Shown here: positions 36,814-44,058 of the stretch, piece by piece | Layout of the letters: each line of letters starts with the position of its first letter | Numbering within the stretch: the stretch's first letter is position 1 | Assembly: GCA_021793315.1 (NCBI GenBank) | Contig: JAJYSZ010000004.1 | Span: 1 to 64,000, forward strand | DNA: 64,000 bases | Reading direction: 5' to 3' | DNA from: Bacillota bacterium | Lineage (GTDB): Bacteria > Bacillota > Sulfobacillia > JAJZYS01 > JAJYTV01 | Translations under genes and position numbers: made by a program | The notes under the pieces: generated by a model | Database searches by the model: none | Told to the model about the DNA's origin: nothing | The model's input: only the letters and a program-made list of their open reading frames with translations

Positions 36814-39087
36814 CTAGGGTGTCAGCCTCCGGACCGCCTGCGCCAGTTCAAGGTCTGCCGCGCTGCCGATGCGTGCGAATACGGCCGGCTGACCGAGCGG
36901 CGCCAACACCCGCCTGAATGTTCCGCGCGACAGCCGGTAGGTTTGGTTCGTCCAGATCTCCCGCCAGTCACCCTCGGGCAGGTAGGCCTGCACCGCGCGC
37001 ACGCCTGGCGCATAGACGGGCACGACGAGCACGTCCTGCCCCAGCATGAACTCGCTGCTGCCCAACCGGTAGGTCTGCGCGTCATGCGGATAGTTGAAGA
37101 AGACGGGCCGGTCGAGCGGCGCATCAGTCCGCTGCGCCACCCGCATCAACTGCACGCGGTACGGCGCGAGCGCGGTGTAGATGTCCGTCATGCGCCTGAG
37201 TTCGCGCATGACGGCGGGCGAGCTCCAGGCCTGGGTGTTCTTCGCCGGCAGGTTGCCTTCGTGGCTCCGCATGAGGCTTGTGAAGGCGTCCACCTCTGCC
37301 CAGCGCATCAGGAGTTCAGGGGTGCGCTCGTAGTGCAGCGGGAACTGGACGAACGAGGTGTAGCCGCCGAGATCGCCGTAGGCCGTCGGAAAGCCGGAGA
37401 GTCCGGCGCTGAGGAGTGCGGTGACGGAGGATTCGAGGCCGTTCTCGCCGCCCCAGCTCTCGAGCTGGTCGCCGAGCCAGATGGACGGCAGATGCTTCTG
37501 GCTGCCGGAGAAGGCGGAACGCAGGAAGACGAGCGCCTTGCCTTCGAGTCCCGCGCTCTTCACGACGTCCTGGTTCAGCTTGGCCCAGAGCACGGGGTAG
37601 AGGTTGTGCGCCGCGGCCCCGGCGATACCGTTCGCTGTTCTGGCCCCGATCGGCAGCTCCTCGCCGAAGTCGGCCATCCAGCCGTCGAAGCCGCTACCGA
37701 CGAGTTCGCGCTGCATGATGCCCTCGAGCCAGGCGGCAGCTTTCGGATTGCCAAGGTCCACGAGATAGGCGGTGTTGCCCGGGTACTGGAACGCGTAGGG
37801 AACGCCCTGGGCGGTCTCCACAAGGTAGCCCTTGGCCTTCGCGACCAGGTAGAGGTTCTGCGGGCCCATCGGCTTGCCGGTGTTGGTCAGGAACGGATTG
37901 ATGTAGCCGAGCAGCTTGATGCCGTGCCGGTGCAGGAAGCTGAGCAGTTCCTGCCAGTGGGGATAATGGGACCGGTCGAGCTGCCAGTTCCATACGACCT
38001 GGTCACCGAAGCTCGTGCGATGAAGGCCCGTCCAGTCCTGGATCCAGAGGCCCTTTACCGGAACACCGTGGACCAGAAGCGTCTTGAGATCCGCGAGCAC
38101 CGCCTGGGTGCCGCCCTCCGCCCCGACAATCAGGCCCCTCTGTGTCCAGGCGGGCAAGGGCTGCATCTGGCCCGATGCTCTGCCGTAAGCCCGCAGGAGC
38201 TTGGCCGGCGAAGAGCCCTGGAAGATGAGGCCGTGGGCCGATGACCCGTCGACCTCCAGTTGGCCGAGGTCAGGGTCGGTGAAGTTGAAGGCCTGATAGC
38301 CGGGATTTTCGCTGTAAAGCGCCTGCATGTCGCTCGTGAGGAAGAACGGCACGGGAGCGTACGTGTTGTAGTAGTGTCCGCCGGCGCCGCCGTCGACGAC
38401 GTCCGCGAGCATGGTGAGAGGCTGCCTGCCCCGGCCGTAGCCGTGCTCCTCCGGCAGCATCGGCACCACTTCGCCCTGCATGTCGAGCAGACTGAACTGC
38501 ACGCCGAAGCCGAAGTAGCCCTCGCCCGGCTGCGAGCGCCAGCTGAGGTAGACCCGTGTGGCGGGGTGGCCCACCTGGATGCGGTAGGCGAGTGCATCCT
38601 GCCCGGTCGCTTCCAGCCGAAGCTCGTACGGGATGCTCCTGCCGAAGGAGGCGAGCAGCCGCCCGCGGATGAGGACGGCGCCGTGCGATGCGCCGACCGA
38701 CGTGACGGTCTGTCTCGCGTAGCGGAGCGTGGTCCAACGCTGGAGGTCGAAGTAGCCGAGGTGCTCAGGGGCCGACATGCCACCGGCGGATGCGGAAACG
38801 AACGCGGTGTGGATCGGCGTGGCGAAGAGCGGGTGCCGGGCTTCCCCTGTGCCGAGCACGGTGAGCTCGCCGGCCTGGCCGTCCCAGCGCACCTGGAAGG
38901 TACCGGTGCGGAGCACGAGCGTGCGGTCGAGCGAATGCGGCACGATCAGGGCGCCGGCGACCGGAGCGTCGGCTCCCCAGCGGGAGGCTGAGAGCCAGAC
39001 GGCTGGGACCAAGGCCAAAAGCAGCAGGACCGCAAGGGCGGCCAGAGGTGCCAGGGTCATGGTGCGTCTCTCATACCGGCGAGACAC
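36814..39087 (-). CDS. membrane-anchored GH31 glycosidase, sulfoquinovosidase-like
   Basis: A 757-residue glycoside hydrolase family 31 enzyme with an N-terminal hydrophobic anchor or signal (residues 11-33), so it acts outside the membrane. After the beta-sandwich domain, the catalytic barrel shows WIQDWTG (about residue 348), the nucleophile Asp in GWMADFGEELP (about 472) and the acid/base region IWLGDQLESW to YGDLGGYTSF. The QDW, DFGE and GGYT patterns fit the YihQ sulfoquinovosidase branch. However, the position of YihQ sulfonate-binding Arg301 is Gln here (SFGDQVVWNW). It may therefore act on a related alpha-glycoside instead. GTG at 39087 follows GAGG. Probably co-transcribed with the GNAT gene upstream. 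Confidence 0.82.
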   Translation of the reverse strand: MSRRYERRTMTLAPLAALAVLLLLALVPAVWLSASRWGADAPVAGALIVPHSLDRTLVLRTGTFQVRWDGQAGELTVLGTGEARHPLFATPIHTAFVSASAGGMSAPEHLGYFDLQRWTTLRYARQTVTSVGASHGAVLIRGRLLASFGRSIPYELRLEATGQDALAYRIQVGHPATRVYLSWRSQPGEGYFGFGVQFSLLDMQGEVVPMLPEEHGYGRGRQPLTMLADVVDGGAGGHYYNTYAPVPFFLTSDMQALYSENPGYQAFNFTDPDLGQLEVDGSSAHGLIFQGSSPAKLLRAYGRASGQMQPLPAWTQRGLIVGAEGGTQAVLADLKTLLVHGVPVKGLWIQDWTGLHRTSFGDQVVWNWQLDRSHYPHWQELLSFLHRHGIKLLGYINPFLTNTGKPMGPQNLYLVAKAKGYLVETAQGVPYAFQYPGNTAYLVDLGNPKAAAWLEGIMQRELVGSGFDGWMADFGEELPIGARTANGIAGAAAHNLYPVLWAKLNQDVVKSAGLEGKALVFLRSAFSGSQKHLPSIWLGDQLESWGGENGLESSVTALLSAGLSGFPTAYGDLGGYTSFVQFPLHYERTPELLMRWAEVDAFTSLMRSHEGNLPAKNTQAWSSPAVMRELRRMTDIYTALAPYRVQLMRVAQRTDAPLDRPVFFNYPHDAQTYRLGSSEFMLGQDVLVVPVYAPGVRAVQAYLPEGDWREIWTNQTYRLSRGTFRRVLAPLGQPAVFARIGSAADLELAQAVRRLTP

Positions 39088-39153
39088 GATCAGTCCTCTT
39101 TTCCTGCGATCATCCCGCCGACCAGGGGAGTGCAGACGCCCGCGACGGGTCCC

Positions 39154-39633
39154 TTACAGAGGTCTCGTCCACCATTCGCTGGCCACTGTGAAGGATTCGC
39201 TCCGCAGCATGCTCCGCTTCGGCTCGTCCTGCTGCGCGCAGACGGCCACCAGCTGCGCGGCGCCAAAAGCCTCCTTGGCCATGCGCGAGGCCTGGGCGAT
39301 CAGCGACCGGCCGAGCGTGTCCCAGGCGGCAGGGTCGGCCAGCCAATAGTCGTCGATGACGCAGGTCGGGCCGCCGGGGGCGTAGACGGACGGCGATGGC
39401 CGGACCCTCGCGATCAGGGCGCCAGCCAGGCCGCCGTCGTCCGCCTCCGCGGCCAGGGCGATGGTGTCGGGGCGCGCGAGCACGTCCCGCAGGTAGGGAG
39501 CCTGCTGCGCGACGGCATCAGCAGCCACGCGCCAGAAGGTCGGCTGATAAGTGGCGTACTGCAGGCGCTTCAGCTGAATCAGTTCCGCGATGGCCGTGGC
39601 GTCGTCGGCAGTCGCCTTGCGCACTTTCGGCAT
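39154..39633 (-). CDS. GNAT-family N-acetyltransferase
   Basis: A 159-residue GNAT-like protein: KVRKATADDATAIAELIQLKRLQY at the start is typical of the fold. DDYWLADPAAWDTLGRSLIAQASRMAKEAFGAAQLVAVC is the region of the acetyl-CoA-binding strand and helix, although the usual R/Q-x-x-G-x-G/A loop is not well preserved. The ATG at 39633 follows GGGAGGAGCGGGCAC; the upstream in-frame extension is rejected. Confidence 0.65.
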   Translation of the reverse strand: MPKVRKATADDATAIAELIQLKRLQYATYQPTFWRVAADAVAQQAPYLRDVLARPDTIALAAEADDGGLAGALIARVRPSPSVYAPGGPTCVIDDYWLADPAAWDTLGRSLIAQASRMAKEAFGAAQLVAVCAQQDEPKRSMLRSESFTVASEWWTRPL

Positions 39634-39818
39634 GTGCCCGCTCCTCCCGAGACCGTACGGAATGAGAAGTTTCTGGCGTCGTGCCCAGGTTCCTTCCGGC
39701 GGGCGGCCAGCCGTCTGCGGCCGGCAGGACATGCTAGCCGAGGGGGATTCGTACGCATCTGCTCTGGCCTCTTGCGGTCTGGTTCCTGCTGCCTTCACCG
39801 CGTCCCGCCCCTGCCGAC

Positions 39819-40382
39819 GTGCTCACGCACGTCGCGACGAGGCGGCCTGTCATCGCCATCACCATCAACGATGGCCCGGAGGGCCGCATCGTGCCTGCCA
39901 TGCTTCAGCTCCTGCGCAGCCATGGGGCCCGGGCCACCTTCTTTGTCAGCGGCCAGGCGATCGCCGATGATCCGCAGATGCTGCTTGAGATCCAGGACGC
40001 GCGCTGCGAGGTTGGAAACCACGCGTATCACCACAAGAGACTTGAGGGACTGTCCGAGCGGCAGGTGCGGCGGGAGGTGTCCTCGACAGCCCAGCTCGTC
40101 GAGGATGCGCTCGGCGCGGGGCCACGCTATCTGCGCCCGCCCTACGGCCAGTTCGACCGCACCCTGCAGCGGGTGGCGCAGGCCGAGGGAGAGCGCCTGG
40201 TGCTCTGGAACGTCGGCGGTACGGACGAAACGGTGCACGTCTGGCCGAGTACGTTGCGTTCCGGGGACATCATCGCACTGCGTGACGACGCGGAAGGTCT
40301 GAGGCGGCTGCGGCAGGCGCTCGCCATGGCTGAGCAGCTGAAGCTCCAGCCCGTGATCCTGAGTGCCCTGATCGGCAGCTGA
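39819..40382 (+). CDS. NodB-fold polysaccharide deacetylase-like protein with altered active site
   Basis: Carbohydrate esterase family 4 fold. Motif 1 reads ITINDGP instead of TFDDGP, so the catalytic-base Asp is Asn17 while metal ligand Asp18 remains. Motif 2 His-X3-His is kept (NHAYHH, 68 and 72), motif 3 is RPPYG (106-110), and motif 5 reads IIALRDD with Arg155 where the catalytic His belongs. It is probably weak or inactive as a deacetylase. The listed start is the first standard start codon (GTG). The frame is open upstream to 39738 and encodes LLWPLAVWFLLPSPRPAPA, a convincing signal peptide, so translation may begin at a non-standard codon (ATT 39747 or CTG 39759). Confidence 0.75.
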   Translation: MLTHVATRRPVIAITINDGPEGRIVPAMLQLLRSHGARATFFVSGQAIADDPQMLLEIQDARCEVGNHAYHHKRLEGLSERQVRREVSSTAQLVEDALGAGPRYLRPPYGQFDRTLQRVAQAEGERLVLWNVGGTDETVHVWPSTLRSGDIIALRDDAEGLRRLRQALAMAEQLKLQPVILSALIGS

Positions 40383-40457
40383 CATCCAAGCCAAGGCCCC
40401 TGCTTGCCAACCAGCGGTACAATGGTGGCAACCGAGCCCTTGGGGGAGTACTGGGAC

Positions 40458-41567
40458 TTGGCACGCAGCTTCTTTGCGCGGCACTGGCGCCATGCGGCGC
40501 TACTGTTCGCGTTTATCCTTACAGGCCTCGGCATCTTCTCGGCGCCGCTGCGCAGCGCCCTTGGTCCGGCGTTGCCCTGGGTGCAGGCCCTGCACACGTA
40601 CGGAGGGCTCCTCTACGGAGCCGGACTCCTGGTGGCGTCGCTGCGTCTCTTCCCGTGGCCGCCGAAGGGCGGGACGGCAAGCCACCGCACGGCGTTCGCC
40701 CTCGTCGTGGTGCTGGTTCTGAGCGGGCTGGGACTGCTCTTCGGGCGAGGTGCGATCCCGGCGGTGGCCACGTGGGTCCACGCCTTGGCTGCCGCCGGCC
40801 TTGTGGTCTGGCTGATCGTGCACCTCGTCGACGAACGTCCGAAACGCTGGTTCCACCAGTATCGGGCGGACGGGACGGAGCGCCCCGGGATCTCGCGGCG
40901 CAATCTCCTGCGCTGGGGGTTCGGCGGCCTTCTCGCGCTGCCGGCCGCCTACTACCTGCCGGGCATGCTGCGCCTGGGCGTCGGCGCGGCCCTCGGCGGG
41001 GGACCTTCGGGACCCCTCAGCGAGAGTGGCGGCACCCTGCCCGGTTTCGTGCCGTACACCGTCACCGACGGCTACCCCGCCATCTCGCGGGCGGCCTACC
41101 GCCTGCGCATCGAAGGTCTCGCGGACGGCCCCAGGGCGTTCACCTACCCGGATCTCACGGCGATGCGCGCCGAGACCCGCCGCCTGGACTTCACCTGCGT
41201 CACGGGCTGGGCGGTGGATGGCGTGGCGTTCCGCGGCATCGATCTCCAGGACATGCTGCTCACGCTCGGGTGGCAGCCGGCACGCCAGCCGTGGGTGACC
41301 TTCAGGTCCGGCGACCGGGTCTACTGGGATGGCCTCGACGCGCGGCAGATCGCGCGCTACCGGCCACTGGTCGCGTGGGAGATCAATGGGCGGCCCCTGC
41401 CGCGGACCCAGGGAGCGCCGGTGCGCCTCGTGGTGCCGGGCATGTACGGGTACAAGTCCGTCAAGTGGCTGACCGGCATCGGCCTCGGCCAGGACGTGGT
41501 CATGGGCTATTGGGAGGACCGCGGCTACCCCGAGAACGCCTACATCGGCAGTTACCAGGGTCTCTGA
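40458..41567 (+). CDS. membrane cytochrome-molybdopterin oxidoreductase fusion
   Basis: A 369-residue protein in two halves. Residues 1-125 hold about four membrane helices with His residues placed for b-type haem (WRHAAL, LHTYGG, WVHALAAAGL, LIVHLVDE). Next come ISRRNLLRWGFGGLLALPAA, a further helix led by a twin-arginine-like motif, and then a sulfite-oxidase-fold molybdopterin domain with the Mo-ligand Cys in DFTCVTGW and PVRLVVPGMYGYKSVKWL. The plan resembles YedY and YedZ joined in reverse order in one chain. The TTG at 40458 follows GGGGGAG with 9-base spacing; an ATG at 40422 is an alternative but overlaps a possible TACAAT promoter element. Confidence 0.82.
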   Translation: MARSFFARHWRHAALLFAFILTGLGIFSAPLRSALGPALPWVQALHTYGGLLYGAGLLVASLRLFPWPPKGGTASHRTAFALVVVLVLSGLGLLFGRGAIPAVATWVHALAAAGLVVWLIVHLVDERPKRWFHQYRADGTERPGISRRNLLRWGFGGLLALPAAYYLPGMLRLGVGAALGGGPSGPLSESGGTLPGFVPYTVTDGYPAISRAAYRLRIEGLADGPRAFTYPDLTAMRAETRRLDFTCVTGWAVDGVAFRGIDLQDMLLTLGWQPARQPWVTFRSGDRVYWDGLDARQIARYRPLVAWEINGRPLPRTQGAPVRLVVPGMYGYKSVKWLTGIGLGQDVVMGYWEDRGYPENAYIGSYQGL

Positions 41568-41607
41568 GCGCGCGGGCTGGCGGCGGCAAGCAGGGCAGAC
41601 TTCTCAG

Positions 41608-41683
41608 TATGCAACCCAAACCACCCGTCTTGGGGCAGAAAGCTTTTCCACCAAGGCGGCGACGTTTATACTATGGTTGCATA
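41608..41683 (+). promoter_or_regulatory. arginase promoter region with paired operator-like repeat
   Basis: A perfect 9-base inverted repeat, TATGCAACC (41608-41616) and GGTTGCATA (41675-41683), lies 67 bases apart centre to centre. A good -10 element TATACT (41667-41672) sits just before the right arm, with TTTTCC 17 bases upstream as a weak -35. The right arm would cover the transcription start. TTGCAT also occurs in the argF promoter, so a common arginine regulator is possible. Confidence 0.5.
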
Positions 41684-41714
41684 AACCAGCCTGGTGCAGG
41701 AAGGATCTTGACTT

Positions 41715-42611
41715 GTGGACCGTCCCATCGCAGTCGTCGGCGTGCCGATGGATCTCGGTGCCGGCCGGCGCGGCGTCGACATGGGCCCGTCGGCGATCCG
41801 CTACGCGGGGCTCAAGCAGCGCCTGGAAGAGATCGGACGCACCGTGCGGGACCTTGGCGACATGAAGGTGCCCCTGCCTGAGGAAAGCCACATCGGGAAC
41901 CCGAAGCTCAAGTACCTTGAGGAGATCGTCGAGAGCTGCCAGCGTCTCGGCGAGGTCGTGGACGGCATCATCGAACGTCAGGAGTTTCCCCTCGTGCTCG
42001 GCGGCGACCACGCCATCGCGATCGGCACGATCGCCGGAGTGGCGCGGGCCGAGTCGGACGCGGCCGTCCTCTGGTTCGACACGCACGGAGACTTCAACAC
42101 CGACGAGACCACCCCGTCGGGCAACATCCACGGCATGCCGCTGGCGGCGTCGGTCGGGCGCGGCAACCCGGCCCTGCTGGCGGCGCGGGCAGGTGCCCCG
42201 GCGATCCGCGAGGAGCGCGTCGTGGCGATCGGTATCCGCGAGCTCGACCCGCTCGAGCGCGAGGCGATGCGCAACTCGCGCATCCACGTCTACACCATGA
42301 GCGACATCGACAAGCTCGGCATGCGCGAGGTGATGCGGCGCTCGCTGAAGCACGTCGAAGGGGCTTCCGGCGTCCACGTGAGCTTCGACATGGATGTGAT
42401 GGACCCGGACAGCGCGCCGGGCGTCGGCACGCCGCACCAGGGGGGTATCACCTACCGCGAGGCGCATCTCGCGATGGAAATGCTCTACGATGCGGGCATC
42501 CTAAGGTCCATGGAGATCGTCGAGGTGAATCCGATCCTGGACATCCAGAACCGCACCGGTCGGCTCGCCGCCGAACTAGCGCTGTCCGCCCTCGGCCAGC
42601 GCATCCTTTGA
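41715..42611 (+). CDS. rocF: arginase
   Basis: A 298-residue ureohydrolase: arginine to ornithine and urea. Manganese ligands are visible in GGDHAIAIG, WFDTHGDFNT (DAHxD type, with Thr for Ala) and SFDMDVMDPDSAPGVGTP. SGNIHGMPLA and EVNPILDIQNRTG are typical of arginase, not agmatinase. GTG at 41715, 8 bases after AGGAAGGA. A catabolic gene next to the arginine-biosynthesis operon implies opposite control by arginine (inference). Confidence 0.92.
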   Translation: MDRPIAVVGVPMDLGAGRRGVDMGPSAIRYAGLKQRLEEIGRTVRDLGDMKVPLPEESHIGNPKLKYLEEIVESCQRLGEVVDGIIERQEFPLVLGGDHAIAIGTIAGVARAESDAAVLWFDTHGDFNTDETTPSGNIHGMPLAASVGRGNPALLAARAGAPAIREERVVAIGIRELDPLEREAMRNSRIHVYTMSDIDKLGMREVMRRSLKHVEGASGVHVSFDMDVMDPDSAPGVGTPHQGGITYREAHLAMEMLYDAGILRSMEIVEVNPILDIQNRTGRLAAELALSALGQRIL

Positions 42612-43819
42612 GCCGGGGCCCCGTGTGGGCTGCGGCGGCGATCATCCTCGCCGCAGCCCTCGCCGCCGGTTTGAGCGGCATCGAGTCGCGCGGCCCCGTC
42701 CTGTGGCAGGTGTCGCCGGAACCCGGCGCGACCCTGATGCTGCGCAAGCCTCCGATCGAGGCGCAGCTTTCGAAGCCCTACACAGGTTACGGCACGCTCT
42801 ACGTGGACGGCCGGCCGCTGCTTTCGGGGCTGCCATCGCCCTATCTCAGCTCTCTGCCCGGCGCACCGCTGGCGACGGGTCGCCACGCGCTGCGGGTGGA
42901 CGTTGTGATGCCCGGGCGTTCCTTCAGCTACACCTGGCACATCAAGGTGGCCAAGAACGCGCAGAAATCGGTCGGGCCGTACGACCCCGCCAGCTACGAG
43001 GCCTTGGCCGCGGTCAACCAGATCCGGACCGCCGCTGGCGTTCCGCCCTGGCGGCTGTCGCTTTCTCTCGAAGGGGCATCGCGAGCCCACAGCCGCTACT
43101 TCTACGACAACCTGAGGCGCTACGGCACCCTGACCGACGCGGTGCACAACGAGAATCCGTCCTGGCCGCTCTTCACCGGCCGCACGCCGTGGGCGAGGGA
43201 CCTCGCGTTCGGCTACAACGGCGACGGCGACAGCGAGGTGATGGCGTTCGGCGTCGGCACCGAGGAGGCGGTCGGGCTCTGGCTGGACTCCATCTACCAC
43301 CGCTTCGGCCTGATCGATCCGGGACTCACCAGCATGGGCTTCGGCATCGCGGGCAAGGCGTCGAAGAGCGACGACCTGCCGGTGACGACCCTGAATGCCG
43401 GCTGGGAGAGTCGCGCCGAGGTGCCGAACGGTCGCGCGATCGTCTGGCCGGTTCCCGGGCAGGAGCAGATCCCCCGCACGTTCGAGGCGGGTGAGATCCC
43501 GGACCCGCTCGCCAATTTCCCGGGGGCCAAGTATCCTGCCGGCTATCCCGTCACGGTGTCGTTCTTCGGGGACGGCGTGAAGGCGCTCCAAGTCTCGGCG
43601 GCTGGCCTGACGCGGAATGGGCGCCCGGTGCCGTACCATCTTCTGACGCCGCAAGTGGACCAAAACCCGCAGGAACTCGGCATGAGTGCGGCCATCCTGC
43701 CCGTCAGTCCGCTCGCGAAGGGTGCGCAGTACGAGGCCCGCTTCCAGGGACGCTACCGCGACGCCCACGGCTGGCACCCCTTCACAGTCAAGACGATGTT
43801 CACCACCGCCACCGCCTGA
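42608..43819 (+). CDS. secreted CAP (SCP/PR1-like) domain protein
   Basis: A 403-residue exported protein. The signal peptide or anchor (WAAAAIILAAALAAGLSG) precedes a beta-rich region (residues 35-115) and then a CAP domain: LAAVNQIRTAAGVPPWRLS, ASRAHSRYFYDN, HNENPS, SEVMAFG and AVGLWLDSIYHR, the last with the usual His. A C-terminal beta domain follows. Bacterial CAP proteins are often sporulation- or stress-linked; the function is unknown. Starts with TTG at 42608 overlapping the arginase stop, so it is probably in the same transcript. Confidence 0.78.
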   Translation: MSRGPVWAAAAIILAAALAAGLSGIESRGPVLWQVSPEPGATLMLRKPPIEAQLSKPYTGYGTLYVDGRPLLSGLPSPYLSSLPGAPLATGRHALRVDVVMPGRSFSYTWHIKVAKNAQKSVGPYDPASYEALAAVNQIRTAAGVPPWRLSLSLEGASRAHSRYFYDNLRRYGTLTDAVHNENPSWPLFTGRTPWARDLAFGYNGDGDSEVMAFGVGTEEAVGLWLDSIYHRFGLIDPGLTSMGFGIAGKASKSDDLPVTTLNAGWESRAEVPNGRAIVWPVPGQEQIPRTFEAGEIPDPLANFPGAKYPAGYPVTVSFFGDGVKALQVSAAGLTRNGRPVPYHLLTPQVDQNPQELGMSAAILPVSPLAKGAQYEARFQGRYRDAHGWHPFTVKTMFTTATA

Positions 43820-43833
43820 CGCAAAACTGAACG

Positions 43834-43872
43834 TGAATAGGTATTGCATGAAATACAAAGCTCCCGTATACT
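43834..43872 (+). promoter_or_regulatory. argF promoter with ARG-box-like operator
   Basis: -35 TTGCAT (43844-43849), 17-base spacer, -10 TATACT (43867-43872). TGAATAGGTATTGCA (43834-43848) resembles the ArgR/AhrC box (TGAAT-N4-ATTCA) and overlaps the -35 element, a position suited to repression by arginine-bound ArgR. Confidence 0.72.
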
Positions 43873-43902
43873 GAGCCCACAGGCGGAAGGGGAGGGGTTG
43901 TC

Positions 43903-43965
43903 TTGCTGAAGGGACGGCGGCAGGCAGCCTCTCCCGTTTCCCTGGCTATTTCGACGCGACGATAG
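43903..43965 (+). CDS. argF leader peptide, 20 aa with two Arg-Arg pairs
   Basis: A short frame about 25 bases after the predicted transcription start. TTG start, 7 bases from GGAGG (43891-43895). The product is MLKGRRQAASPVSLAISTRR: Arg-Arg at codons 5-6 (CGG CGG) and again at codons 19-20 (CGA CGA) just before the TAG stop. The final CGA and the stop codon lie inside the 5' arm of the downstream terminator hairpin. This is the plan of a ribosome-mediated attenuator: a ribosome waiting at the last Arg codons would cover the hairpin arm and allow read-through into argF. The assignment is an inference from layout; no such leader is known to me for this gene. Confidence 0.6.
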   Translation: MLKGRRQAASPVSLAISTRR

Positions 43966-44030
43966 ACAGGTTCGCCCGCTGTTTCCGCCATCTTGGACGG
44001 CGGCTCGGGTGGACCTGTCTATCGTTTTAT
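43960..44030 (+). terminator. candidate arginine attenuator terminator in the argF leader
   Basis: CGATAGACAGGT (43960-43971) pairs perfectly over 12 bases with ACCTGTCTATCG (44013-44024), followed by TTTTAT. The loop holds further pairing: CCCG with CGGG (43975-43978 / 44006-44009) and CCGCC with GGCGG (43985-43989 / 43999-44003). It stands 29 bases before the argF start, downstream of the promoter, so it must be conditional. Confidence 0.75.
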
Positions 44031-44058
44031 GCATGACGTATGAAGGGAGAGGATCCCC

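Noticed and set aside
36232-38244. A 670-codon plus-strand frame spanning the island repeat and the GH31 gene.
   Set aside because: It crosses unrelated features and is antisense to clear GH31 motifs; no ribosome site or domain.
40404-40423. TTGCCA and TACAAT as a promoter for the molybdopterin fusion gene.
   Set aside because: They are only 8 bases apart. TACAAT may be a -10 element, but no acceptable -35 lies 16-18 bases upstream.
44003-44020. GGGTGGACC near the argF terminator looks like the T-box sequence (AGGGTGGNACCGCG).
   Set aside because: In T-box leaders this sequence lies on the 5' side of the antiterminator, well before the terminator 3' arm. Here it runs directly into the 3' arm with only a few bases to the T-run, and no specifier stem is evident. 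The leader-peptide model fits better.
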